Position numbers and translations under genes: made by a program
Shown: positions 19,540-30,290 of the stretch, piece after piece
How the letters are laid out: every line of letters starts with the position of its first letter
Position numbering within the stretch: position 1 is the first letter of the stretch
Notes under the pieces: generated by a model
The model's database searches: none
Told to the model about the DNA's origin: nothing
The model's input: only the letters and a program-made list of their open reading frames with translations
Source: Megalonaias nervosa
Lineage: Eukaryota > Mollusca > Bivalvia > Unionida > Unionidae
Length of the DNA stretch: 64,000 bases
Direction of reading: 5' to 3'
Assembly (NCBI GenBank): GCA_016617855.1
Contig: JAECUM010093618.1
Coordinates: 1 to 64,000 of the forward strand

Positions 19540-20286
19540 ATTTTAGAGCGCTGGCGAGTTCCTCCAAAAGCTTTTTATTAAATGTTTTTAATCCATGTTT
19601 AGCTTCATAGTTGTACAGATCACGTTTAACTACAAATTCCGACCCCTCAGCATAATATAATTTGTCACCGTCATAAAAGTATTCAACTCTACCCGGTCTC
19701 ATTACACCCTTCCATTGGTAAGTTTTTCGATATTCTAGAATCTTTATGACTTTTTTTCTGTCGTAAGGAATTTATCCTTAGTCGGTTCTGGTGGTCCTTC
19801 ATAAACCGGCGCAACCTCAGGCCATCCAAGTACAGTGCTGATTGATGACTGATAAATATCGACTGCGTAATCCGGTAAATAAATTTCAATCGCGGATGAC
19901 AGCGTTCGTTCGTGAACCGTAATAGCTATCTTGGATTCTTTGCCAGTGATAGATTTAATTCTACGTTGGAATTCTTCGTTGATCTGTTCTATTTGATAAC
20001 TGCCCGTGGGAATACTAACAAGTTGCCAATCGGGAGTTCCATCTGGTTTATTTTTATTTGCAAATACTAATGAGTTGTTTGGTTGTAATCCACCGAATGA
20101 TTTTGATCTGATATTTTGCCAACTATAATAAACTAGTAATTGTGCTAGTGCTATTTCTTTTGCTGTAATTGCAGTTGGAAAAACAACACTAAATTCAGGA
20201 TTAGTTGAACTGGTTGATATCATCGTTGTTTTCAGCTGTGCTTTCTTGGTGACGATCTGTTGTAGTAGTTCTTGCGACGACGACAT
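19517..20286 (-). pseudogene. Conserved Maverick structural protein (penton- or spike-like), frameshifted
   Basis: The protein opens MSSSQELLQQ, with a beta-rich domain containing VVFPTAITAKEIALAQL, a PTGSYQIEQINE block and STVLGWPEV. A frameshift in an A-run near 19,755 separates a C-terminal part (RPGRVEYFYDGDKLYYAEG). The LGW and PTGSY landmarks recur in my recollection of adintovirus structural genes. It lies between the membrane-protein gene and the spike-like gene. Assignment as penton or spike is tentative. Confidence 0.5.
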
Positions 20287-20314
20287 TATTTAATTATCAA
20301 TTTCTATCTACTAA

Positions 20315-20790
20315 TTATAATTCCATCTTTCCTGGTGAACAATCAGGATTTTTTTCTGGTTCTAATGCCTCGTTGTAAATCTTAATTATTTCTGTGAACT
20401 CGTTGTCGGTAATTATACCGTCGTTGAGGAACGACGAAATCAACGATAACTTCGAGTACGCTAATGTTGACGCGTGCAGTTTTAACGTGTACTCGTGTAA
20501 TTTCACGTTTGTACACGTCGATATTTTTTTGCAATAATATTAAGAACACCAGCGATTGTTGTCGCGGATGAAACACAAATTATTGCTACTGCCGGTGACG
20601 TCATCGTTACCTAGGACAAAATTACACCAGACGACGCAATGATCGCAGATGCCAAATAAACAACTACGTCGATGACAACTGCGCGTCTGCGATATTTTTT
20701 TACTTCTGCGCTGTACTCGTCGATGATATTTTTCAGTTTGGTTTGACACTCACATACTTGATTGTATCTGTGTTGGTTAGCGTCGATCAT
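20315..20790 (-). pseudogene. Two-helix membrane protein of the provirus, broken
   Basis: A hydrophilic N-terminus of about 38 residues is followed by two hydrophobic segments (VVVYLASAIIASSGVIL and VAIICVSSATTIAGVLN) joined by a short turn, then a charged C-terminal region with FLNDGIITDNEFTEI. An in-frame TAG sits between the two membrane segments and a frameshift follows near 20,505. Small hairpin membrane proteins of this design are common in Mavericks; their role is not established. Confidence 0.65.
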
Positions 20791-20861
20791 TATACTATAT
20801 TAAATAATTGCTTGAGGTGTTTCAGCGACGAATTCAAGACACCACCAGTAAGACGCTGCGG

Positions 20862-21791
20862 TTAATTTTTATCAGACGGTTCCAGTATAAAAGTTTCTTC
20901 GGTATCCTTATTTAACACTACAGATACAGTTCCAGAAAAATTATCAGTTGAATGACGCCATGGATATGTAGTAAATATCCTATATTTTGCAGAGCTGAAC
21001 ACGGACAGACTGTACACACCAGTAACCATTGCGGTATGTTTGATAGTGTTATCGCTCGGTGTCTACGTTGATGATCCTGATGATACTGTGTATACGATAT
21101 TGTTGATCTGTGCGTGAGGAATTTTAACGAGGTTAGTTTTTTTTAACGATATTAGGAATTCCACTGATGATATCATTGAGTCTCACGTTAACGTCGGCGA
21201 GTTTTATGTCAACGGTTGGTGGACTTCCAAAAAATTCATTAACGGTTCAGTTTACGTTTCTGCGAAAATTCAGAAACAGTTGTACTTGATTAGTAAAATC
21301 AGTTTTGAGTGTGGTCATTCCATCATTGATCGTCGACAACGAAGTTGTCATTGGAATGTTGTTATCGTCGACGTATTTTTTTGTTGCGGCGTCGAGATTA
21401 TATGTTGGTTCTCCCACGCTGGTAATTTTATTGTTGTTATGTTGAGAATGCCGGTCATCATATCACCGGTCTTTAAAACTCGTTCGGATATACTATCTCG
21501 GATCGAAGACGGAGTAACAACACTAGGGACAAGCTTTCCTTCTTGGTCATACACGGCAACGAGATTTTCTCGTGTTGCTCTGTTACGAACAATGATATCG
21601 CTGATTGAAATATTACTCATCAATTTTCCTTCACGGTTTTGAAATACTACAAGTTCACCAGCATCAACGTTGGCAAGATTGAGCAAATCAGATATTTCGT
21701 CGCTGATCTGTTTTGTTACTTGTTTGAGTAAGTCTTCACCTGGTGTTTGTTGGGTTTTAGTTTTAGCTGATCTTCCGTAAATATCTACCAT
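20862..21791 (-). pseudogene. Fibre-like protein with tail-fibre GDMMTG motif, broken
   Basis: The N-terminal half has 147 codons with ISDEISDLLNLANVDAGELV and then LKTGDMMTGILNI, which resembles the GDxMTGxL motif of phage tail-fibre repeats. The frame then shifts in an A-run near 21,380, with two further breaks. The last segment ends SGTVSVVLNKDTEETF before TAA at 20,862. It is likely a receptor-binding or fibre protein, by motif and position only. Confidence 0.5.
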
Positions 21792-21815
21792 TATACAATA
21801 TAATATAATAGCTGT

Positions 21816-22220
21816 TTAGAACGATAGATGCTGGTTAACGGTGTACTCGTGCACAACTTTATAGGGTGGCACTGATGATTTTGAAATCGCGTCAAGTACA
21901 GCAATTGCTTCACGGCCACATATTGGTGGGTCGGTTATTTTTTGTGTTGGTAACGTTAAATACCAAACTGGAATTTGCATGTTGCTTACATATTTTAAAA
22001 ATTCTTTTAGTGGTGCTAACCCGTACGAATCAAAAACAATTCCACGTGGATCAATCGCGTATGCAACCCAATGTGTACCTGTGTTGGTGGATTCATTGAG
22101 ATTAATAACACCAGTTTCAACGCGGTTTGGTATACGCGGTATTTAATCACGCATAAAAACACCTCTGAATTTTTTTATGTTTATCTGGGTAGCAGCATCA
22201 AGTAAATCAAAATTGGACAT
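21816..22220 (-). pseudogene. Adenain-like cysteine protease, one internal stop
   Basis: The frame has 134 sense and stop positions, broken only by TAA at codon 26, right after FRGVFMRD. It shows His50 in GTHWVAYA, Asp64 in VFDSYG and Cys101 in ICGREA, the His-Asp/Glu-Cys order of adenovirus maturation protease and the Maverick PRO gene. It would cleave capsid precursors. The start follows 8 bases after the stop of the pX-like gene. Apart from the stop the coding sequence is well preserved. Confidence 0.85.
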
Positions 22221-22228
22221 TGGAGGAA

Positions 22229-22700
22229 TCAACGAAGTGTTCCTGGGATTCTTAATCCGCTACCGTACCGGGGTAGCGTCCCTGGCAATCTCAGACCCTT
22301 TCCCCTTTTTTTTTTTTTAGATCTTTTTAAACCCTTCCCTGTAGCTTTCTTTAATGCCATTCCAGCAGCAGTTCCAACAGCACCTAACGCAGCTGCTTTG
22401 CAACAGCTGGGGCTGCAGCGGCTATTAACGCTGGTATAGCTGCGAGAAGTGGAAATATACCACCCGTCTTAGCGATGTCCTTAATAGCACCCGCAGAAAG
22501 ATTAAGTCGTATGCCAGTCTTTGATTGCTTAGCGTCGTTGAAGTGTTTAAGTTGACGTTCTGTCAGTGATAGTTTATTTGAACCACCTGTGATTTGTTCT
22601 CGCTTCAGCGATATTTTTACTCCACAGTTATCTTTGGACGCTGATTGTTTTTTAATCTGACCAGGAGTCAGGCTAACACTAACGTTATGATATTACATTT
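22229..22700 (-). pseudogene. pX/minor-core-like protein of the provirus, broken
   Basis: Two related blocks, SLTPGQIKKQSASKDN and SLTERQLKHFNDAKQS, each precede VKISLKR or IRLNLS and a GG. An Ala-rich hydrophobic stretch (PLLAAIPALIAAAAPAV) then leads into a Lys-rich tract and a Gly/Arg end. These features match Maverick minor capsid or adenovirus pX-like proteins, including GG-type protease sites. A frameshift after the Ala stretch and another in the poly-A tract break it; the likely ATG is followed at once by TAA. Confidence 0.6.
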
Positions 22701-22731
22701 ATAATTATTATTCTGATTTTTAAATTAACAA

Positions 22732-24111
22732 TTACATGTTTTCGACTGGGGCATCGACGACTCTCATGCGACCACCAACACCTTCAAGTAACTTTGTTTT
22801 ATCGGATAATATAACAGCGATTGCTCTGTAATTGGCAATAGTACCTAGTGTTGTTACGTTAGCTCGAAAGTATATGTCAACGACGGATTGTCTGAATAAA
22901 TCTAAATATTCCAGTAAGAAATAATAGATCGGATACAGCGTTGTAAAATCAAACTGTGATATTTGTAAACCAGAATCAATATTCTGATCACGCCCCATAA
23001 ATGTCATCAAACGATGATATGCACGTGGTACATGATTATTATCGAAATTTAGTGATATACTCTCGGAAGGTTCTTGATGTCCATTTATCCGCAGCGAAAC
23101 TTCTATGACGCCAAGTTTGTCAAATATCATCATACTACGCGTCTGGTTGTTCACTCGTGCAGCATCCTGAAGCGCAACAAATATATGTCGCGGCGCAGAA
23201 ACACCTTGTTGTGATGCTATTTTCTACTTGAATATCCCTTCAATGCTATCTTGAACAGCATCGGTGGTCATAGTCAACCACGATAACGTTGATTTACCGC
23301 CTTGATTCATGAAAGAAAGTAATTTTTGTTCCTCAGTGATCGATGGAGTCATCGTTGGCATCCACAGCGAAAGTTTTGTCAGTTTCACTTTACCAGTATC
23401 ACCATGAGGTCGCCATATTGCATCGTCGTCGGTAGCTTTTCTTACAAGTATAATTGTATGCTTGACTCCAAAAATGACCTTGCGGACATTTCTGCAAAAT
23501 CCAAAGATATGTGAAAGCGGTATCGCGCATGAAAATCTTCTACGTATACCTTTTAACATTGATTAACGCGCCCGAAATCCTAAGTTGAAATCTGGGTCAA
23601 TATTAATAATCATACTTTGCACATCCGCGTCGGCGTTTCTGGCAAAGTTTCTTGGGCGTCCTACTTCATATTGGTTATATTCGGGAGAATCAGTAGCATC
23701 CTTGACAAACATCATTGATGGACCAACTGTCCTTGAATAATCATCGCTGTATCGCGCAAGACCAAGTATCGTTGTAGCTACATCGACGTCTCTTTGAATT
23801 GATTCAATATTTGCTCCATCAATCATATACGTATCGCTGTCAAACAACACCATAATACCGTTATTGACAAATCCAACATTAATACCAGCATCGTATTCAG
23901 TATCATTCGATCTTAGAATTTCACCTTCGATCTCAAGAAATGCTTCAGCGGGTAAGAAATATCTGCATGTGTCCTGAACTTGTAGTTCAATTTTTCCTCG
24001 CTGATCCGATGTAATTGCGTTGTAAGAATAATATTGATAATCACGAACAGACTCATCTTTGAGAACTGGTGCGTCCATGTCAAATGCGGGATCAGATATG
24101 CGCTTAAACAT
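22732..24111 (-). pseudogene. Major capsid protein (double jelly-roll type), two internal stops
   Basis: A single frame of 459 codons is broken only by TAA at 23,563 and TAG at 23,224. Landmarks are RGKIELQVQDTCRYFLP near the start, FLEIEGEI, VGFVNNGIM, PLSHIFGFCRNV at about residue 200, DDDAIWRP and, near the end, TTLYPIYYF. Length and landmarks agree with Maverick/adintovirus capsid proteins of the adenovirus-hexon lineage. It follows the minor capsid gene by 11 bases. Few lesions over 1.4 kb suggest moderate age. Confidence 0.85.
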
Positions 24112-24122
24112 CTTTATTATTA

Positions 24123-24575
24123 TTATCGTGTTCGTCTAACACGAAGACCGCTTCCTGCTATTAAACTTGCGGTTATATTTTTTTCATTTTCTAATATGTG
24201 TACACTAGACAACTCTGCTAGTTTTTGGTTTGCAGCTTGATCTATTATTTTACTAATATTTGTAAGCATAACCTCAGTGCTGGGTAATTTTACTGGCTGT
24301 GGTTTTCGTCGTATCAATTGTGCTAGTCTATCTCGGATTGCCGAGAATGCTTTACCGGCAACGTCGCTGATAGCACCAATTCCTTTAACACGAACAACAT
24401 CGATAGCTTTCACACCTAATCGTTTTGCAATCGGTATTGCTTTTGGGGCTAGCCTTGCAAATAGACCCTGAACAACATCATCAAGTCCATCACCGTAGTA
24501 AGCGCTATATGTAGGTAATAGCGAATTTATCACCCTGACGTTGACAGGGGCACGTTGAGCATTATGTATAATCAT
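24123..24575 (-). CDS. Minor capsid protein, intact
   Basis: The protein has 150 residues, uninterrupted. YYGDGLDDVVQGLFARL follows a short N-terminus, then a basic middle (IRDRLAQLIRRKP) and a C-terminal SLIAGSGLRVRRTR. A small basic gene directly upstream of the capsid gene is constant in Mavericks and adintoviruses and is taken to be a pVI/pVII-like internal capsid protein. The GSGL and GDGL sites could be protease cleavage points. Confidence 0.7.
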   Translation of the reverse strand: MIIHNAQRAPVNVRVINSLLPTYSAYYGDGLDDVVQGLFARLAPKAIPIAKRLGVKAIDVVRVKGIGAISDVAGKAFSAIRDRLAQLIRRKPQPVKLPSTEVMLTNISKIIDQAANQKLAELSSVHILENEKNITASLIAGSGLRVRRTR

Positions 24576-24602
24576 TTTATTATAGTTGTTATATCTAACT
24601 GT

Positions 24603-25562
24603 TTAATCACTGTAGCAATCATCAACGATTTCATCGATGAGAGCCCGGTAAACATTAATGTCCATGATACCACCTGTAAATAATCGTTGACAAATCGATG
24701 TTATCTCATTGATGATTTCTGGGGAATTATTACCAGCTCGTTTTCCTCCAATGAGGATTTCTAGTCTGTCCGCGTCAGCAAGGATGTTATCGGAACATGA
24801 AGTAATAAGACCACTTCCCCTGGTACTTGTACTAATGCCACTTCCAGTTTCGCCAGTAGAATCGTCACTCGTTTTTTGTTGTGATGGTTGCCCAACGGAG
24901 ATTTTTCATCTTGTAAAAGATATTTTTTTTTTTATCTCATCGTCAAACTTCATGTTAAGTTGGATCGTCATTTCTTACCTGATCAACTCCGTAGTATATG
25001 CGATATATCCATTTGTTCCAGTCATCACGGTTTATACGACGGCCATGGTACTCTGGTTTCAGAAACTTTTCTCTATTATTATAACTTTTCGCCGTACTCA
25101 CAGCTAAATGTTTCATGTTTCTGGCTCTCCTAATATCATTAACACTTTCTACGGTAAATTTATCAATAAGCAAAACTCTTGCTCATTTTTGTATATGATA
25201 CTTTGTATCACCTTCATCTTCATCACGAGCTTGGTCAGTATCTTCAAGTACTTCTTGTACTACTTCTTGTAATTGTGGCTGAGCCGCAGCTATCTCACCT
25301 GGAAGTTCTCGCAGAATTTTGTTTCCTTAATTCGCTCTGCTATTTTTCCAGTTGCTCCAGCGTTTTATTCCAATGCGGGAAAAAGACCTTTAGTAGTCTT
25401 TGTAATACGTTTAAACAATTCTTCTGCGGCTTCTTCAAAGCCTTCTTTGAGATTTTGACGTGCATATAGTTTTTGTTTAACAGAATCTCTCACGCGTAGA
25501 CATTTCTTGATTGCTTCTAGTCGCTCTCGAGCTAGTCTAGCTGAGTGTGGTTCACTGATCAT
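24603..25562 (-). pseudogene. Conserved provirus protein next to the right terminus, broken
   Basis: Starts MISEPHSARLARERL, helical, with EEAAEELFKRITKTTKG. After frameshifts near 25,350 and 25,190 it continues with VNDIRRARNMKHLA, a DDWNKWIYRIYYGVD block, and then in a third frame LIGGKRAGNNSPEIINEI to TAA at 24,603. The RNM and WNKWIYR blocks suggest one conserved protein of about 310 residues, but it may be two adjacent genes. No function is known to me. Confidence 0.5.
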
Positions 25563-25580
25563 TATTGATATAACAATGAT

Positions 25581-25771
25581 TTAATTACAGCAACAGAGAG
25601 GCGGACGAAAACACGAGTGTGTGCGCATCGCAAACAAACACGTCTAAAATTTGAAGAAAAAAAATAGTCAGCGCGGGGTAACAAAATAGTTAATTGGATC
25701 TGTTTCCCGTTGTATGGAAATATGATCGGTTAACGGCTTCGGTTTACGATTATTGACCTTATTTTTCAGTC
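25581..25771 (-). repeat. Right terminal inverted repeat of the provirus
   Basis: Reverse complement of the left terminal repeat. The outer 95 bases are nearly identical; the inner part has more indels (for example AACACACTCGTG against CACACACTTGTTG). Confidence 0.93.
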
Positions 25772-26500
25772 CCCTTTGAAGTGCAGAGCCTTATGGCATT
25801 CCTAATTGAGACAGTAGTCGCCATCGAAAATAGTTCCTACTGGAGGAATGTTTAAGGTGTAAAGATCAATAATAATCATCTTCCTTTGAACCATGACAAT
25901 CTGGCAACAGAAATGCAGAGACTCGTCTAATTGTAAACCCTGTACTGCAACCTTCAGTAGATGGGTGTGCACCTATTCCCGTTATTGAAGAAACCTTGGT
26001 GAAAGATGATGGGGGTTTGCCAAAAAGGATGATGTTCCCAGAAACAAATCCACATTCTTCCTTTAAGCTAAAATGGATCAACACATTCCCCGTGATTCCT
26101 ATTCAAACACTTGAACAGAGGGCTAGCTGAATGCCCATGAGGAAACTGGGAAGAGGAATACACGACAGTAAAGGACTCGAGTCACCAGGACCAAAGATCT
26201 CCTACTTGACCTCAGGTCACACTTAGCATTTTCTAAAGACCTGAAACAACTGTTACAGATCGATGTTGCTGGTCATTCAAATCCTAAGAGGACACTGATG
26301 GAATAAAACCTCCAAAAAGCATCTCTGCCTCTAGACAAGCGCCCTTTAGAAGGTTTTTACTGTGTTCCAGCAAGACCATATAAGTCTCCAGAGTAACAAC
26401 CCTGCAAAGGTGGGGCAGCTCAGGCAACAATGTCATGCAAATGGACAAGGCATTCCTTGTTATTCTCACTCCAGCCTCCAACAATCACTAAAGCACACAT
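25772..26500 (-). pseudogene. DIRS-like reverse transcriptase start, decayed
   Basis: On the minus strand, fragments in several frames read like the first part of a DIRS-type RT, ending FSMATTVSIRNAIRLC exactly at the provirus terminus; upstream there is a helical, Leu-rich Gag-like stretch (ITRNALSICMTLLPELPHL). RT motifs further on are missing. A 35-bp stretch at 26,202-26,240 recurs inverted at 43,468. The assignment is by resemblance to the DIRS family and is tentative. Confidence 0.45.
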
Positions 26501-27292
26501 GAACACAAATTTTCCTACTTTAAAAGACGGAATGATGATGCCGAAAAAAGAATGACATGCAGGAGACTATGGCGACAAGCATACAAGCCTTAAGCACCTC
26601 TGACTGTAGGGTTTTGACCATGAAGCAAGGCCAGGTCCCCATATAAATTTCCACTTCTGATACACAGGCTTGGTGGGGGGTCTATATCTGGCCACTAAAT
26701 TCAGTGATCACAGTGATGAAGGAGAAAAGACCACTCCATGTAGCCTGGCAATCCCTTAGCTCCTGGAAACCTTTTCAAAAATTTCCCATATGATCAATGA
26801 ATCGGGGTTCAAGAGATCTGATCATGTTGATGCCCAGAAAAGTCCCTGCAGATTGGAGATTTTCTTGATCTCTAGGCCTGAAGGCTTAGGATACTAGTAT
26901 GGGTGGAGGTTTACAGCCTCATCATCTATCCAGATTTCTTAGTCTTTAACACCTGGCCCAACAGTGAGAGGAGGCAGGGGATTCAAAGGAAGGATGAAGG
27001 ACTATCTCAAGTACTTAAAACAGAAAATTCCAAACTAAAAGAAGGGTGCAATTACTTGCCCAATCACCAGAATGGGAATGGGACAACATTAATGGGGCAC
27101 CAATGCTAAAGCACAGCACAACAAGCTCCTGAATTTTATAAAAGGCTCCTACACAACACTAAAACTTTCAAATATTCATGGGATGATTACTGAATAAGGA
27201 AATTTTTTATTAGAATGTCAAAAAAATATTTTGACCACAACACAAAGGCAAATCTGTGGGTGATTTTAATGCATACTATGAACAGCATGCAA
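26501..27292. other. Non-coding host DNA
   Basis: No domain-bearing frame. Possibly the Gag-like continuation of the DIRS relic, too decayed to read. Confidence 0.5.
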
Positions 27293-27578
27293 GGTAATGA
27301 GGAAGTGTATTCTGCACTGGGTCTAGACATGGGAGTCAGACTGGCTCTGCATATTCTGGTCTAGGTAATGAGGAAGTGTATTCTGCATTGGGCCTAGACA
27401 TGAGAGTCAGACTGGCTCTGCATATTCTGGTCTAGGTAATGAGGAAGTATATTCTGCATTGGGCCTAGACATGAGAGTCAGACTGGCTCTGCATATTCTG
27501 GTCTAGGTAATGAGGAAGTGTATTCTGCATTGGGCCTAGACATGAGAGTCAGACTGGCTCTGCATATTCCGGTCTAAG
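27293..27578. repeat. 71-bp minisatellite, four copies
   Basis: The unit starts AGGTAATGAGGAAGTGTATT and ends GCATATTCTGGTCT. Copies 2-4 are almost identical and copy 1 differs at a few bases. Confidence 0.92.
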
Positions 27579-28974
27579 TTTCCAGAACTATCTATCTGAT
27601 AGAGAATGGAATAATGAGCTTGGATGAGATATGTTTCATCCCAGAAGAAGTAATCTAAGCAATAATGAGGGGCATTGTGTTACTACAATTAATATACTGG
27701 GTTGACATAATGTCTTGAAGTTGGTTGGATATTAAAAATGTGCTAGAAATCATAATACTGAATTGACCAATCAGAATACCAGTTCAGTTTCTTTTCTTAT
27801 AGATTTGTTATAACATGTAGCTCGGAATAAGTCCTAAATTATTGTATTTATCAGCATCTATATTGAAACTTGCAAAATGTATCTTATTTAATCTATGAGC
27901 AGAAGATGACTAATTTCTATTGATTTTCTGTGCAACCTTTGTGTCACTAATTTCATGAACAAGTAGTATTAGTGGTAGATTTTCTTAAATTGGATAAAAC
28001 TCACAAATTTTAACTGAAACTGGATAACACTCACACAAATTTCAACTGAAACTGGATAAAAGTCAAACAAACTGAAATCAGATAAAAGTTTCACAAACTT
28101 CAATTGAAATCAGATAAAAGTCACACAAATTCCAATTTAAATAAGAGAAACTCTAATGAATACATTCCAAAGGAGAAACTCACATATAATTGTGAGAAGT
28201 TAGTTGATGCATGATACTGCAATTGATTCAATTACAAGCTGAGCTGGTCATTTTAACCATGTGAAGTAATTCATAATAAGTAGAATATAAATATATTTAC
28301 AAATTCAGAGATGATATATGCTGAAAAATATTAAGTTACATTTTTATGATCTGAAATGTATAACACTCTGATAACATACACAACCTCACTGTTGTATGCA
28401 TGCATAGTATCCGAGATATTTTAAAGATCTATTTTGTAGATAATAAACTTATACAAGAGGCACATTTCTTCTAAAATGCCTATTAGTTTAACCTAACCCT
28501 ACTTTCCAATTTTGGATACTTTAATGTGTTGAGATGTTTAATAATTTTGGATACTTTAATGTGTTGAGATGTTTAATAATTTTGGATACTTTAATGTGTT
28601 GAGATGTTTAATAATTTTGGATACTTTAATGTGTTGAGATGTTTAATAATTTTTGGTCATATTACTTCAGCATTTAAAAAATGTAAATGTTATATACTTA
28701 TATACTTCAAAAATGAAAAAAAAACAACAGCCTACAATCATTTTAAAACAAAGAAAACTTACTGGTAAAATTACCAAAAATATATATTGGGAAAGCCATG
28801 TAAATCTTCCTTCAGCAATCTGAGAAAACAATGAAAGAAGCATCAAGAGACATGAATTTATTTAACACAGAAAATAAAGAAAGAACACAAGGGTCTCAAA
28901 GGGAACTGATACTCTATTGGATGGAGGAATTTCCAGGAAATCAACATGAGATCATTTCTTCTTTTTAACTGTCA
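27579..28974. other. Non-coding AT-rich DNA with two short minisatellites
   Basis: About five copies of a degenerate 30-bp unit with AAACTGGATAAAAGTCA lie at about 27,990-28,140, and a 36-bp unit TTTTGGATACTTTAATGTGT and so on is repeated about four times at 28,513-28,655. No gene is seen. Confidence 0.75.
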
Positions 28975-30290
28975 AGTGTTGAAACCATCTCTGATAATCT
29001 TGTTCAACAAAAGTTTTCAAGTTGGCCACTGTGGTGGCCATATTGGGCATAAGATTGGCACCATTTTTGTAAAGATAAAATGGACACCATCAGAAGACTA
29101 TAACCATCCATTCAGGAGAATTAGTGACAATTTTCGTTATGTTCATTGTGGCTGGCTATAGTGGATATTATATCAACATGCTTCATTTAGTACCAACAAA
29201 AAATTATAAATAAACCTACTGGTGAAAACCCACTATTGATCTTACGTTCAACTTAGAAGCAGTGATTTCATTTCCAAGATGGCCACAGTACTGGATACCA
29301 TGGACATCAGATTGGCATGCTTTTTATTTAAAACCAAAAGAAAACATTGTAGAAGTCTTCTGGTGAAAACTACATACTGATAAGACTTTCTGTTCTTCAG
29401 AAGTAGCAATAACAAGATTTTAAGATGGCTTCTATGGTAACATTATTGGATGTTTGATTAGCACAAGTTTCATTTAGGACCAACTAGATATCATAAGTCA
29501 CTTAGTAAAAAAACTATACTTACATCCAGATGACACCATTTTCACTTTAAGAAATGTTTTGGTGAAAACCCCATTCCAGTGCAACTTTACACTCATGAAG
29601 ACTAGAAATCACAAGATTTTCAAGATGGCTAATATTGTGGCCATACTGGATATCAGATTGGAATCATTTTCATTTAAAACCAACCAGACATCACAAGTAT
29701 TTTAGGAAAACCCCAAAGCTTATGTCTGGCCAACACCATTTTCATTAGTTGTAACTAGACATCATAAGAATCTTTTGGTGAAAACCCCATGCTAATTTGA
29801 CTTCCTATTCATAAAGTCTAGCAATAACAAGATTTTCATGATGGCTGCTATTGTGGCCATATTGGATGTCAGGTTTGCCACCATTTTCATTTAGGACCAG
29901 CCAGACATAATAAGAAGCCTTTCAGTGAAATGCTCAATAGCAACAACAATATTTTAGAAAATGACTGCTGCATATTGATGTGAAATCAGCACCTTTTCAT
30001 TTAGGACTAACCAGACATCATACAAGGTTTCATGGTGAAAAGCTCATGTTGATATGACTTTCTATTCAAGAGAGTTTGTAATAACAAGATTTTCAAGATG
30101 GCTATGGTGATTTCAGACATAAGATTGGCACATTTTCATTTACGACCAACTGAACAGTCTTCAGTGAAATAACCACCCTCCAAGAGATGTAGCAACATGA
30201 TTTTAAAAATTATTTCTGTGGCAGCCATACTGGATGTCTGAGCACCACCATTTTCATTTAGGATCAACTAGACCTGTGATGAATATATGT
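28975..30290. repeat. Degenerate satellite, array 1
   Basis: Roughly seven diverged units of about 140-210 bp, each with a core AACAAGATTTTCAAGATGG, then a GGCCATATTGGATGTCAGAT-like block, CACCATTTTCATTTAGGACC, and CTGGTGAAAACCCCAT. The same family forms array 2 at 53.6-55.8 kb. High divergence between units indicates an old array. No coding is supported. Confidence 0.8.

Larger units (their letters stand above)
10200..25771. mobile_element. Maverick/Polinton (adintovirus-type) provirus, complete but decayed
   Basis: This 15.6-kb element is bounded by inverted repeats of about 190 bp that both begin GACTGAAAAATAAGG. It carries the hallmark set: packaging ATPase, retroviral-type integrase, family B polymerase, adenain-like protease, double-jelly-roll capsid protein and minor capsid protein, plus a PLA2-domain protein, a helicase, an HNH endonuclease and fibre- and spike-like genes. 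Size, termini and gene content agree with Mavericks. Nearly every large gene has a nonsense codon or frameshift. No 5-6 bp target duplication is obvious; the right flank is a DIRS-like reverse transcriptase fragment, but the left flank does not continue it. Confidence 0.92.

Noticed and set aside
21280..21642. 120-residue plus-strand frame within the provirus
   Set aside because: It is antisense to the fibre-like gene and has no features of its own.
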